Positions 33,699-42,887 of a DNA stretch of 64,000 bases are shown here, in pieces (the first letter of the stretch is position 1; every line of letters starts with the position of its first letter). The position numbers and the translations under genes are program-made. The DNA lies in the NCBI GenBank assembly GCA_022791315.1, contig JAAVYW010000042.1:1-64000 (forward strand), written 5' to 3'. Below the pieces are notes generated by a model. It saw nothing but the letters and a program-made list of their open reading frames with translations. It made no database searches and was not told the DNA's origin. Origin of the DNA: Oscillospiraceae bacterium (lineage in GTDB: Bacteria; Bacillota; Clostridia; Oscillospirales; Ruminococcaceae).

Positions 33699-34409
33699 AT
33701 GGGGAAAGAACGGATTGACAAAATAATTGCCGCCCAGGGGAGGCACTCCCGCAGCCAGGTGCGGGAGCTGTGCCGGAAAGGGCTAGTGACGGTGAACGGG
33801 CGGGTAGTGAAGGATCCGGGGGAGAAGGCCGACCAGGAACAGGACGAGATTGTGGCGGCGGGGGAGCCGGTGGCCGGGGCCACAATATACCTGATGATGA
33901 ACAAGCCGGCCGGAGTGGTGAGCGCCAGCCGGGACCCCAGGGAGAAGACCGTGGTGGACTTGGTGCCGGAGGGGCTGCGGCGGCGGGGGCTTTTCCCCGC
34001 AGGGAGGCTGGACAAGGATACCGTGGGGTTTGTGCTGATCACCAATGACGGGCAGTTTGCCCACCGGATACTCTCTCCCAAGCGGCACGTGCCAAAGACC
34101 TATGAGGCCCTGGTGGCCGGCGGGCCGGATGAGGAGACTGTGCGGGCCTTTGCCGCGGGGATGGCGTTGGAGGACGGCACCCTCTGCCGCCCGGCGGAGC
34201 TCACCCTGCTGCGGCCGGGGGACCCGGCGTTGGTGAGGGTGGTGCTGCGGGAGGGGATGTATCACCAGATTAAGCGGATGTTCCTCTGCCTGGGCTGCGA
34301 GGTGGTGTGGCTCAAACGCACCCACATCGGCGGGCTGGCGTTGGACGATACCCTGGCCCCCGGAGAGTGCCGTGAAATATTAACCAAAGAAAAGGAAAAA
34401 ATTTTGTAG
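33699..34409 (+). CDS. RsuA-family 16S rRNA pseudouridine synthase
   Basis: The 236-residue enzyme has an N-terminal S4 RNA-binding domain (ERIDKIIAAQGRHSRSQVRELCRKGLVTVNG) and a catalytic domain with GRLDKDTVGFVLITNDG, whose aspartate is the nucleophile. GMYHQIKRMFLCLG is diagnostic of the RsuA/RluB/E/F group. It isomerises a uridine of small-subunit rRNA (Psi516 in E. coli). The upstream 150 bases are purine-rich without a clear promoter. Confidence 0.9.
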   Translation: MGKERIDKIIAAQGRHSRSQVRELCRKGLVTVNGRVVKDPGEKADQEQDEIVAAGEPVAGATIYLMMNKPAGVVSASRDPREKTVVDLVPEGLRRRGLFPAGRLDKDTVGFVLITNDGQFAHRILSPKRHVPKTYEALVAGGPDEETVRAFAAGMALEDGTLCRPAELTLLRPGDPALVRVVLREGMYHQIKRMFLCLGCEVVWLKRTHIGGLALDDTLAPGECREILTKEKEKIL

Positions 34410-34498
34410 TCTCCTTCAGAAAACTGCTTCTTACCTGCGGAATATTAGTTAATTTGATATAAATTGCCTAGCAAAGTTAGGCAGATTACGAATTGTAT

Positions 34499-34526
34499 TT
34501 GACCGTGACTTTTGCTATAGTATAAC
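34499..34526 (+). promoter_or_regulatory. Promoter for the MsmX-type ATPase gene
   Basis: TTGACC (34499-34504), 16 bases, TATAAC (34521-34526). A small TGCCTA/TAGGCA hairpin lies upstream at about 34465-34483. Confidence 0.7.
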
Positions 34527-34582
34527 TATACTTTTTAGTTCCTTAGAAGCAAATAAGGAAATCAATTCAGGAGGTTCATTTT

Positions 34583-35695
34583 ATGGCAAATCTATCTTTA
34601 CGCAATATTTATAAGAGATATGCGGGCGGCGTTACCGCTGTATCGGATTTCTCGCTGGAAATCGAAGACAAGGAGTTTATCATCCTGGTTGGTCCTTCCG
34701 GATGTGGTAAATCTACCACGCTGCGTATGATCGCCGGTTTGGAAGAAATCTCCGAGGGCGAGCTCTACATCGGCGACAAGCTGGTGAACGAAGTGGCCCC
34801 CAAAGACAGAGACATCGCCATGGTGTTCCAGAGCTACGCTCTGTATCCCCATATGACGGTATATGACAATATGGCTTTCGGCTTGAAGCTGCGCAAGACT
34901 CCCAAAGAGGAAATCAAGCGCCGCGTGGAAGAGGCCGCCAGAATCCTGGATATCTCCCACTTGCTGGACCGCAAGCCCAAGGCTTTGTCCGGTGGTCAGC
35001 GGCAGCGTGTTGCGCTGGGCCGTGCTATCGTCCGTGAGCCCAAGGTGTTCCTGCTTGACGAACCTCTGTCCAACTTGGATGCCAAGCTGCGTGCCCAGAT
35101 GAGGACCGAGCTGGCAAAACTGCACCAGAAACTGGGTACCACCTTCATCTACGTTACCCACGACCAGGTGGAAGCTATGACCATGGGCGACCGTATCGTG
35201 GTAATGAAGGACGGCTTTATCCAGCAGGTGGATACACCTCAGAACCTGTACACCAAGCCCTGCAACGTATTCGTTGCCGGATTCATGGGTTCTCCTCAGA
35301 TGAACTTCATCGAGGGCAAACTGGAAGAAAAGGGCGGCAAAATCTGCGCTACTTTCGACAAATATTCCATCGAGCTGCCGGAATCCAAGGCCAAGCTGGA
35401 CGCTGTGAAAGCGGCTGTGGGCAAGGAAGTTATCATCGGCGTGCGTCCTGAGAACCTGAACAACGAAGAGGTTTATCTGGCAAGCGCTACCACTGGCGTC
35501 ATCGATGTACATGTGGAAGTGACCGAGCTGATGGGTGCTGAGACTTATCTGTATGTCACCTGCGCCGGCAACAACATGACTGCCCGCGTGGCGCCCACTT
35601 CCCAGGCCCGTTCTGGCGATGACATTAAGATGGTCATCAATGCCGGTAAAATCCATATCTTCGATAAAGATACTGAAGCTGTTATTTGCAACTAA
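34583..35695 (+). CDS. msmX: Sugar ABC transporter ATP-binding protein, MsmX/UgpC/MalK type
   Basis: The 370-residue ATPase has Walker [17 protein letters not shown], signature [14 protein letters not shown], Walker [14 protein letters not shown]-loop THDQVEAM and the C-terminal TOBE/regulatory region. It is encoded alone, with no permease or binding protein nearby, as for the shared MsmX that energises many carbohydrate importers. Its codon use resembles tuf (CGT, GGT, CCT rich), suggesting high expression. It has its own promoter and terminator. Confidence 0.93.
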   Translation: MANLSLRNIYKRYAGGVTAVSDFSLEIEDKEFIILVGPSGCGKSTTLRMIAGLEEISEGELYIGDKLVNEVAPKDRDIAMVFQSYALYPHMTVYDNMAFGLKLRKTPKEEIKRRVEEAARILDISHLLDRKPKALSGGQRQRVALGRAIVREPKVFLLDEPLSNLDAKLRAQMRTELAKLHQKLGTTFIYVTHDQVEAMTMGDRIVVMKDGFIQQVDTPQNLYTKPCNVFVAGFMGSPQMNFIEGKLEEKGGKICATFDKYSIELPESKAKLDAVKAAVGKEVIIGVRPENLNNEEVYLASATTGVIDVHVEVTELMGAETYLYVTCAGNNMTARVAPTSQARSGDDIKMVINAGKIHIFDKDTEAVICN

Positions 35696-35716
35696 ACCCC
35701 AATTGATTTCCATTCA

Positions 35717-35748
35717 AGTCCCGTCTCCAAAGGAGGCGGGACTTTTTA
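35717..35748 (+). terminator. Rho-independent terminator after msmX
   Basis: AGTCCCGTCTCC and GGAGGCGGGACT with one G-U pair, loop AAA, then TTTTTAT. Confidence 0.92.
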
Positions 35749-35769
35749 TCCAGTGAAGGGAGAAGCGAA

Positions 35770-37473
35770 ATGGTACAGTTTGGGCTCGACTTTATTTCAA
35801 AGGAACCAATCCACAAGGGTTGGTCCTGTGATGAAAAATACTGCGTGACCGGTCGGGAGGGCACAAAGTACTTGCTGCGGATTACGCCGGAGGAGAAGAG
35901 CAGGGGACGGAAGGAGATGTTTCGCATCCAGGAGGAGGCATGGACGCGGGGCGTGCCCATGTGCAGGCCCTTGGCCTTTGGGGAGTGCGAAGGTGGGGTG
36001 TATACCCTACAGAGTTGGATTGAGGGGGAGGACGCGGAGACAGCGGTGCCCCTCTTGGCAGATGCACGGCAGTATGCGCTGGGATTAGAGGCGGGGCGGA
36101 TTTTGAAAAAAATCCACAGTATCCCCGTGCCGGAGGGCTGCGGGGACTGGGAATCGCGCTATGGGGCCAAGCTGGAACGGAAACTGGAGCTCTACCGGGA
36201 ATGCCCCATCCACTATGAGGGTGGGGAGAGGTTTATAGAATATATCCGGGAGAACCGGCATTTGCTGAGGGGGCGTCCCCAGTGTTGCCAGCATGGGGAC
36301 TACCATATCGGCAACATGATGCTGGAGGCGGGGGAGCTGCGCATCATTGACTTTGACCGCTGCGACTACGGCGACCCCTGGGAGGAATTTAACCGCATTG
36401 TGTGGACGGCACAGGCCGCGCCGCTCTTTGCCTCGGGGATGGTGAACGGCTATTTCGATGGGCAAGTGCCGGAGGAATTCTGGCGGCTGTTGGCGCTCTA
36501 TATCGCGGGAAATACCCTCTCCTCCATCCCCTGGGCTATCCCCTTTGGGAAAGGGGATGTGGAGACAATGCTGAAGCAGGGGCGGGAAATTTTGGAATGG
36601 TATGACGGCATGGAACGGGTGGTGCCCTCCTGGTATTTTGAGGGGTACTATTTGCAGGAGATTGACGGGATTCCCTACAAGCTGAAGGAGCCCTTTGACT
36701 TTGGGTTTGTGCACCGGTATGGGAAGGTGTTCCGGGTGTTTGACGACCAGGATTCCGGCAATATCTGCTTTGGGACGGAGAAGGACGGGGAGAGGTACTT
36801 TGTCAAATTTGCCGGGGCCCCGGCGGAGCGCTATGAGGGGGATTTGCAGGAGGCTGTAGAGCGGCTGCGGGAGACGGTGCCCATCTATAAGGCGTTGCAG
36901 CATGAGAGCCTGGTGCAGCTGGTGGCAGCCGAGGAAACCGGCGGCGGGTTTGCGGCAGTGTTCCGCTGGGCGGAGGGGGACTGCATGGGGAGGATGTATC
37001 CCGCAGAGCACCGCAGGATTATGGCGCTGCCGGTAGAGGAAAGGCTGAGGATTTTTGGGGATGTGCTGGGCTTTTTGCGGCATGTGGCGGAGAAGGGCTA
37101 CGTGGCAGTGGACTTTTACGACGGCAGCATCCTCTATGACGTGAGGGAGCACAAGACCACCATCTGCGATGTTGATGTTTTCCGCAGGCAGCCCTGTGTC
37201 AACGACATGGGACGGATGTGGGGGAGTTCCCTGTTCCAGGCTCCAGAGGAGTACCAGATGGGAGCGGGGATTGACGAGGTCACCAATGTGTATACCGCCG
37301 GGGCCATGGCTTTTGCCCTCTTTGGGAATTACCAGCGCACCCGGGAGGCGTGGACCTTGAGCCAGGCGCTCTTTGCCGTTGTGGACAGGGCAGTGCGGAA
37401 CGACAGGGGAGAGCGGCAGCAGTCGCTGGGACAGCTGCTTGAGGAGTGGGAGAGCGCCCTTCGGGAGGGATAG
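35770..37473 (+). CDS. Double kinase-like protein: APH-type phosphotransferase fused to a Ser/Thr-kinase-like domain
   Basis: A 567-residue protein. Residues about 1-285 are an aminoglycoside-phosphotransferase-type domain with CQHGDYHIGNMMLE (catalytic HGDxHxxN) and IIDFDRCDYGDP (metal-binding DFD). Residues about 295-567 look like a second kinase fold: RYFVKFAGA supplies a candidate ATP lysine, YVAVDFYDGSILYD stands in place of the HRD catalytic loop, and TICDVDVFR in place of DFG. GAMAFALFG and a late helical region follow as in Ser/Thr kinases. The catalytic loop departs from HRDxKxxN, so activity of the second half is uncertain. It lies alone between two terminators. Confidence 0.8.
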   Translation: MVQFGLDFISKEPIHKGWSCDEKYCVTGREGTKYLLRITPEEKSRGRKEMFRIQEEAWTRGVPMCRPLAFGECEGGVYTLQSWIEGEDAETAVPLLADARQYALGLEAGRILKKIHSIPVPEGCGDWESRYGAKLERKLELYRECPIHYEGGERFIEYIRENRHLLRGRPQCCQHGDYHIGNMMLEAGELRIIDFDRCDYGDPWEEFNRIVWTAQAAPLFASGMVNGYFDGQVPEEFWRLLALYIAGNTLSSIPWAIPFGKGDVETMLKQGREILEWYDGMERVVPSWYFEGYYLQEIDGIPYKLKEPFDFGFVHRYGKVFRVFDDQDSGNICFGTEKDGERYFVKFAGAPAERYEGDLQEAVERLRETVPIYKALQHESLVQLVAAEETGGGFAAVFRWAEGDCMGRMYPAEHRRIMALPVEERLRIFGDVLGFLRHVAEKGYVAVDFYDGSILYDVREHKTTICDVDVFRRQPCVNDMGRMWGSSLFQAPEEYQMGAGIDEVTNVYTAGAMAFALFGNYQRTREAWTLSQALFAVVDRAVRNDRGERQQSLGQLLEEWESALREG

Positions 37474-37482
37474 TGACATAAA

Positions 37483-37516
37483 AAAGCACCGCCTGGCGAA
37501 TGCCTGGCGGTGCTTT
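37483..37516 (+). terminator. Bidirectional terminator between convergent kinase and rubrerythrin genes
   Basis: AAAGCACCGCC and GGCGGTGCTTT form an 11-bp stem with A and T tracts outside. Confidence 0.88.
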
Positions 37517-37530
37517 CCTGGTGGGGGAGA

Positions 37531-38067
37531 TTAGAAGTTTTCGGCGGAGATTTCAAAATAGGCCTGGGGATGGGCGCAGACAGGGCAAACTTCGGGGGCA
37601 GCAGTGCCCACGATGATGTGGCCGCAGTTGCGGCACTCCCAAATCTTAACCTCGCTCTTTTGGAATACCTGCTGGAGCTCCACATTTTTCAGCAGGGCGC
37701 GGTAGCGCTCCTCGTGGTGCTTTTCAATGGCGGCTACCATGCGGAATTTCCGGGCCAGTTCCGGGAAACCCTCTTTTTCGGCGGTTTCGGCGAAGCCGGC
37801 GTACATGTCGGTCCACTCATAGTTTTCGCCTTCGGCAGCGGCGGAGAGGTTTTGGGCGGTGTCACCAAGGCCCTCTAGCTCCTTGAACCACATTTTGGCG
37901 TGTTCTTTTTCATTGTCGGCAGTTTTCAAAAAGAGAGCGGCAATTTGCTCGAACCCCTCTTTTTTGGCCTTAGAGGCAAAATAGGTGTACTTGTTCCTGG
38001 CCTGGGACTCGCCCGCAAAGGCGGCTTCCAGGTTTTTCTCGGTTTGGGTACCGGAATACTTGGACAT
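37531..38067 (-). CDS. rbr: Rubrerythrin
   Basis: The 178-residue protein combines a four-helix di-iron domain ([40 protein letters not shown]) with a C-terminal rubredoxin domain ([12 protein letters not shown] and [11 protein letters not shown]). It reduces peroxide in the cytoplasm of anaerobes. It has its own promoter. Confidence 0.97.
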   Translation of the reverse strand: MSKYSGTQTEKNLEAAFAGESQARNKYTYFASKAKKEGFEQIAALFLKTADNEKEHAKMWFKELEGLGDTAQNLSAAAEGENYEWTDMYAGFAETAEKEGFPELARKFRMVAAIEKHHEERYRALLKNVELQQVFQKSEVKIWECRNCGHIIVGTAAPEVCPVCAHPQAYFEISAENF

Positions 38068-38136
38068 AGTGCTTCCTCCTCTGATGATAGAATAGATTGT
38101 CTTATGGTGCAGAGATGCTTCCTATGCTTTATCTTT

Positions 38137-38164
38137 AGTATAACAGGAAAATGGGGGAAGTCAA
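38137..38164 (-). promoter_or_regulatory. Promoter for rubrerythrin
   Basis: On the minus strand TTGACT (38159-38164), 16 bases, TATACT (38137-38142). No clear PerR box is seen. Confidence 0.75.
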
Positions 38165-38585
38165 GAGGGAAAGGGACAGAACCCATAAAGCAAAACGGAT
38201 GAAGGGCGCGGGAAGGATTCACAGATATTTCACAAATTTTTTAGCAGATTTATGGTATAATAGGCATAAAAACAGGCAGAGCGTGTTTTTCCTGCGCCGC
38301 AGGCGCAGTTTGGTGTGTTTGCGCCAAGTGCCTATTCTATCGCAGCCTAAAAAGCAGCAGTGCAGGATGGCTCTGCTTGCTTGTGCCGCATTACGGCGCA
38401 CTGCCCATGTGATACCGTATCTGATGAAATTGGCTTTGCCGGTTCATAATGTAGCAAGGCCGCAAATGGCCTGCGGCTATGGCGTGATGGGCAAAAAGTG
38501 TGCTTACATAGGCTGTGTTGGGAAAAAATATGCAAATTGGCAGAACTTTTTTTTGGCGAATGGGCGGATTTGTTGCAAAGGATTG
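38165..38585. other. Gene-free region with extended -10 promoter and structured transcript
   Basis: A TGGTATAAT extended -10 lies at 38253-38261. The sequence after it has a CTGCGCC/GGCGCAG hairpin (about 38298-38314) and ATAGGCA pairing with TGCCTAT further on, and a T8 run at about 38548-38555. A similar segment occurs at 57161-57210. No ORF has a convincing ribosome binding site. It may encode a small RNA or be an interspersed repeat. Confidence 0.45.
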
Positions 38586-38614
38586 TTGCAAAATCAGGCG
38601 TTTTTAGGTAAAAT
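38586..38614 (+). promoter_or_regulatory. Promoter proximal to the CdaR-like regulator gene
   Basis: TTGCAA (38586-38591), 17 bases, TAAAAT (38609-38614), about 70 bases before the ATG. Confidence 0.65.
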
Positions 38615-38684
38615 AGTGTTAACTGGTATTTTGTGCAAATGGACGGCAACTGAATCAACAATCTGGGAAAAGAGGAATCTCATT

Positions 38685-39770
38685 ATGTCAAACAGACTGT
38701 TTCAAGGCGTAGTTCACCAGATGCGGGATGCAATTGACCGCGTGATTGGGGTAATCGACGAATCGGCCACAATTATCTCCTGTAGCGAACTGTCAAAAAT
38801 TGGGGAAACCAATGAATTCGTCTCCTTTGAACTAAATGACACCCATGACTTTTTTGTGCGGGACGGCTATACCTACAAGCCCTTTGGTTCCAGGCTGAAG
38901 CCGGAGTACGCTGTCTTTGTGGAGGGAACTGACGATGCGGCGGTGAAATATGCCTCTATCCTCTCCATTTCCCTCTCCAGCATCAAGCAGTACTACGACG
39001 AGAAATATGACCGGAACAACTTTATCAAAAACGTGATTTTGGACAATATCCTGCCGGGGGACATCTATGTCAAGGCCAGGGAGCTGCACTTTAACACCGA
39101 TACCAGCAGGGTGGTGCTGCTCATCCGGGTGCTCTCCAACAACGACATCTCGGCCTACGAAGTGGTGCAAAACCTCTTCCCGGATAAGCAGAAGGACTTT
39201 ATCTTCAATATCAGCGAGACGGATATTGTGCTGGTGAAGGAGATTAAGCCCGGGATTGAATCCAAAGACCTGGAAAAGCTGGCCCGTTCCATTGTGGACA
39301 CCCTTTCCAGCGAGTTCTATACCCACGCCATTGTGGGCATTGGCACGCCGGTGGTAGGGGTGAAGGACTTGGCCCGTTCCTTTAAAGAGGCCCAGGTCTC
39401 CCTGGAAGTGGGGAAGGTCTTTGACACCGAGAAGACCATTGTAAGCTATGACAACCTGGGCATTGCCCGGCTGATTTACCAGCTGCCCACCACACTGTGC
39501 GAGATGTTTTTGGCCGAGGTCTTTAAGAAGGGGTCTATCGATTCGCTGGACCACGAGACCCTCTTTACTATCCAGCGCTTTTTTGAGAACAACCTGAATG
39601 TGAGCGAGACTTCCCGGAAGCTCTTTGTACACCGGAATACACTGGTGTACCGGCTGGAGAAGATAAAAAAGCTCACCGGATTGGATTTGCGGGAATTTGA
39701 CCACGCCATTGTCTTCAAGGTGGCGCTGATGGTGAAAAAATATCTCTCAGCCAATCCCATCAAATACTAA
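38685..39770 (+). CDS. CdaR/PucR-type transcriptional regulator with C-terminal helix-turn-helix
   Basis: The 361-residue protein ends with the HTH_30 region: FFENNLNVSETSRKLFVHRN, then TLVYRLEKIKKLTGLDLREF. The middle (VVLLIRVLSNNDISAYEVV, then SSEFYTHAIVGIGTPV and SFKEAQVSLEVG) matches the GGDEF-like domain of CdaR/PucR regulators. The N-terminus (MSNRLFQGVVHQMRDAIDRVIGVIDESATIIS) resembles the CdaR sugar-diacid sensor, but ligand identity is unknown. AGAGGA precedes ATG 38685. ftsE starts 25 bases later, which is unusual context for such a regulator. Confidence 0.85.
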   Translation: MSNRLFQGVVHQMRDAIDRVIGVIDESATIISCSELSKIGETNEFVSFELNDTHDFFVRDGYTYKPFGSRLKPEYAVFVEGTDDAAVKYASILSISLSSIKQYYDEKYDRNNFIKNVILDNILPGDIYVKARELHFNTDTSRVVLLIRVLSNNDISAYEVVQNLFPDKQKDFIFNISETDIVLVKEIKPGIESKDLEKLARSIVDTLSSEFYTHAIVGIGTPVVGVKDLARSFKEAQVSLEVGKVFDTEKTIVSYDNLGIARLIYQLPTTLCEMFLAEVFKKGSIDSLDHETLFTIQRFFENNLNVSETSRKLFVHRNTLVYRLEKIKKLTGLDLREFDHAIVFKVALMVKKYLSANPIKY

Positions 39771-39795
39771 GTTCGGATTCCTGGAGGCTGAAAAA

Positions 39796-40473
39796 TTGAT
39801 TGAGTTTAACCATGTATCAAAGGTCTATTCTTCCAACAAGGCGGCGGCGCTCAAGGATGTGACCTTGAAAATCGAAAAGGGTGAATTTGCCTTTATTGTG
39901 GGTTCCTCTGGCGCGGGAAAGAGCACGCTGCTCAAGCTGCTGCTGAAGGAGGAAGAGCCCACCTCGGGGGAAATCTATGTCAACGGGTTCCGGTTGAGCA
40001 AGCTGCGGCGGGGGAAGGTGCCCATGCTGCGCCGCTCTATGGGCATCGTGTTCCAGGATTTCCGGCTGATTCCCACGATGAATGTGTTTGACAACGTGGC
40101 GTTTGCCCAGCGGTGCACCAACGTGTCCTCCCGGCAAATCAAGCGCAATGTGCCGTACATACTGGGGCTGGTGGGACTGCATGACAAGGCCAAATGTATG
40201 CCCAATGAGCTCTCGGGCGGCGAGCAGCAGAGGGTGGCCCTGGCTAGGGCCCTAGTGAACAACCCTTCCCTGATTATCGCGGACGAGCCCACCGGAAACA
40301 TTGACCCGGAGCTCTCGTATAAAATTGTTGAGCTTCTGACAGACATCAATAAAGCGGGGACCACGATTCTGATGGTGACGCACGAGCACGAGCTGGTGCA
40401 TGAATTCAGCAACCGTGTGATTACGCTGGAAAACGGCAGGATTGTGGCCGATGATGCGGATTGGAGTTTGTAA
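39796..40473 (+). CDS. ftsE: Cell-division ATP-binding protein FtsE
   Basis: The 225-residue ABC ATPase has Walker A VGSSGAGKSTLLKL near residue 36, FQDFRLIPTMNVFDNVAF, signature LSGGEQQRVALARA, Walker B LIIADEPTGN and H-loop THEHELV. The start is TTG (39796) with GGAGG 8 bases upstream; no closer ATG fits. It is directly followed by ftsX, with which it forms the FtsEX complex that activates wall hydrolases. Confidence 0.95.
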   Translation: MIEFNHVSKVYSSNKAAALKDVTLKIEKGEFAFIVGSSGAGKSTLLKLLLKEEEPTSGEIYVNGFRLSKLRRGKVPMLRRSMGIVFQDFRLIPTMNVFDNVAFAQRCTNVSSRQIKRNVPYILGLVGLHDKAKCMPNELSGGEQQRVALARALVNNPSLIIADEPTGNIDPELSYKIVELLTDINKAGTTILMVTHEHELVHEFSNRVITLENGRIVADDADWSL

Positions 40474-41376
40474 ATGAGATTCAGCAGTTTTATTTATCTG
40501 ATAAAAGAGGGGTTTAAAAACCTCTTTGTGAACTACCTGATGTCCTTTTCCTCCATTGGGGTGTTGATGGCCTGCTTGGTGCTGGTGGGGGGCTCCTACC
40601 TCATCACGGTGAATGTAAACTATGTTGTGGAGCAGGTGGAACAACAGAATGAGCTGGTGATTTTCTTGGAGGACGACGCCACCTCAGAGCAGAAAAGCGC
40701 GGTGAAGACACTGCTGGACGAGCTCAACGATGTGGTATCCTACCGCTATATCTCGCCGCAAGAGGCGCTGGAAGAGCAGATGGATACCCTGGGCGAGGAT
40801 GTGCTGGCCGGGTTGGAGGAGGATAACCCTCTGCCCCCTTCCTTCCGGGTGAAATTGGGGACACTGGCTAACCTGGACGATGTGATTTACCAGTTTTCCC
40901 AGGTGACGGGCATCACAAAAATCAATGCGCCTACCGCTATTGCCGGGACGCTCACCAATATCAAGAACCTGATTTACATCTTTGGCATTGGGATTGTGGT
41001 GATTCTGGCGCTGGTGTCCTTAGTAATTATCACCAATACTATCCGCATCACAGTGTTCAGCCGCAGGCGGGAAATCAATATCATGAAATACGTGGGGGCC
41101 ACCAACGCCTTTATCCGCCAGCCCTTTGTGGTGGAGGGGGCGCTGATAGGGCTGTTTTCCTCTGCCCTGGCCTATGGGATTATCTACTTTGCCTATGACC
41201 GGGTGCTGCTCTGGATGGAGGAACACAATATCTCCTGGCTCACCTCTTCCACGCAGCAAGTGCTGCTGCCCTTCTCGGAGGTGTATTTGGTTTTGGCTGT
41301 CACTTTTTTGGTGGTGGGGGTATTTACCGGCATTTTGGGTTCCACCTTCTCAATGCGGAAATATCTGAAGGTATAG
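40474..41376 (+). CDS. ftsX: Permease-like cell-division protein FtsX
   Basis: The 300-residue protein has a membrane segment near residues 25-47, an extracellular domain (residues about 50-165, including LEDDATSEQKSAVKTLLDEL and PSFRVKL) and three further membrane segments, one before VFSRRREINIMKYVGAT, the FtsX hallmark. ATG directly abuts the ftsE stop codon. Confidence 0.95.
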   Translation: MRFSSFIYLIKEGFKNLFVNYLMSFSSIGVLMACLVLVGGSYLITVNVNYVVEQVEQQNELVIFLEDDATSEQKSAVKTLLDELNDVVSYRYISPQEALEEQMDTLGEDVLAGLEEDNPLPPSFRVKLGTLANLDDVIYQFSQVTGITKINAPTAIAGTLTNIKNLIYIFGIGIVVILALVSLVIITNTIRITVFSRRREINIMKYVGATNAFIRQPFVVEGALIGLFSSALAYGIIYFAYDRVLLWMEEHNISWLTSSTQQVLLPFSEVYLVLAVTFLVVGVFTGILGSTFSMRKYLKV

Positions 41377-41411
41377 GACTGGAACACCCTGAGAGAAAGG
41401 AAGAATGAAGG

Positions 41412-42665
41412 ATGCGATTGAAAAAGCCGTTAGCCCTGCTTTTGGCCCTGGCTCTGCTGATTTTTATCCCGCAGGCTCAGATTGATGTGCGGGCCAACGA
41501 TAAAATCCAGGCGTTGCAGGACCAGATTGAGGCGTTGGAGGCTAAGAAAAAGGCGGCGCAGGACCGAATCTCCAATATCCAGGATGAAAGGGAACGGGAG
41601 ATTGCCAACCGCAACGCCATTGTCACCGAAATCGACAGCACGGTGCAGCAGATTTCGTTGCTTCAGGAAAAAATCAACGTGATTTCCGACGAGATGGACC
41701 AGAAGAGCCTGGAGATTGAGGAGAAAGAACAGGAAATCTTGGACAAGGAAGGCGAAATCGACGCAAAAATTGATGACATTAACCAGAATTATGAGCTGCT
41801 TAAACAGCGGCTGCGGGCCTCTTACATGTCAGATGGGGCCAGCACGCTGGATTTGCTGATGGGCGCAAAGTCCTTTGGGGAGTTTTTGAGCCAGAACGAG
41901 ATGACCCGCAAGATTGCCGAACACGACCAGGAAATCTTAGTCAACCTGCGGGAGGAGCAGGCCGGGCTGGAATATGACCTGGAAGAGCTGGAGCGGGCCA
42001 AGGCCGGGCTGGAGGAGTCCAAGGCAGAGCTGGAACAGTCCCGTGCCAGCTTGGAGGAGACCAGGGGGGCTGTCAACAGCAAAAAGAGCGAGCTGGACAG
42101 GCTCTACCAGAGCAGTTCCAACCAGATTGCGGAGCTCTCCAGCCTGGAGGCTGAGTTGGAGGCCAATATTGCCGCCTACCAGAAAAAGGCCCAGGATATG
42201 GAGGCGGAAATCCAGCGTATCTATGCTTCGTTGAAAACCACAACGGCGGAATATGTGGGCGGCGACTTTAGCTGGCCTCTGTCGGGCTTCAGCAATATCA
42301 CCTCTTACTATGGGTGGCGCTTTAATGGGCAGGACTTCCACACCGGTATTGATATTAGCGGCGGTGGTATTTATGGTGCGCCCATCTATGCGGCCAACAG
42401 CGGCACTGTGGTGGTGGCCCAGCGCAACTATACGGCGGGCTACAGCTATGGCATGTACGTGATTATTGACCATGGCGGCGGCTATACCACTCTATATGGA
42501 CATTGCAGTTCCCTGAGTGTGTCGGAGGGGCAAACCGTGTCGGCGGGGCAGCAGATTGCCAATGTGGGTTCCACCGGCTGGTCTACCGGGCCCCATCTCC
42601 ACTTTGAAATCCGTGTGAACGGCCAGTCTACCGACCCGCTGGGTTATTTCCAGAAGGTGGGTTGA
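41412..42665 (+). CDS. Secreted coiled-coil M23 peptidase, EnvC-like murein hydrolase activator
   Basis: The 417-residue protein has a signal peptide (MRLKKPLALLLALALLIFI), a long coiled coil (about 28-275, in two halves broken near SDGASTLDLLMGAKSF, as in EnvC/PcsB-type proteins) and a C-terminal M23 domain. The M23 zinc and catalytic residues are present (FHTGIDI, HLHFEI), so it may itself cut peptide cross-links. Its place directly after ftsEX fits the FtsEX-controlled hydrolase role known for EnvC, PcsB and CwlO. Confidence 0.92.
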   Translation: MRLKKPLALLLALALLIFIPQAQIDVRANDKIQALQDQIEALEAKKKAAQDRISNIQDEREREIANRNAIVTEIDSTVQQISLLQEKINVISDEMDQKSLEIEEKEQEILDKEGEIDAKIDDINQNYELLKQRLRASYMSDGASTLDLLMGAKSFGEFLSQNEMTRKIAEHDQEILVNLREEQAGLEYDLEELERAKAGLEESKAELEQSRASLEETRGAVNSKKSELDRLYQSSSNQIAELSSLEAELEANIAAYQKKAQDMEAEIQRIYASLKTTTAEYVGGDFSWPLSGFSNITSYYGWRFNGQDFHTGIDISGGGIYGAPIYAANSGTVVVAQRNYTAGYSYGMYVIIDHGGGYTTLYGHCSSLSVSEGQTVSAGQQIANVGSTGWSTGPHLHFEIRVNGQSTDPLGYFQKVG

Positions 42666-42679
42666 TTCGAAACGGCACT

Positions 42680-42715
42680 GGGTTTCCCGGCTGCACTTCT
42701 GCGGCCGGGAAACCC
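42680..42715 (+). terminator. Rho-independent terminator after the M23 gene
   Basis: GGGTTTCCCGGC and GCCGGGAAACCC form a perfect 12-bp stem, then TATTTGTG. Confidence 0.85.
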
Positions 42716-42887
42716 TATTTGTGATTCGCCGTTTTTTTGGTGCAGCCCAGGGAATGGGTATCTTTCCCTAGGGCTGTTGGAATAGATTGTTCACAGATTT
42801 TTCAGGATTTGTTCGTATGGGGGATTCATTTCCCGGTTATTTTAATGTCTGTTGAATTGTGCTTTTCTATCGTTGGGAGGGACTTCG

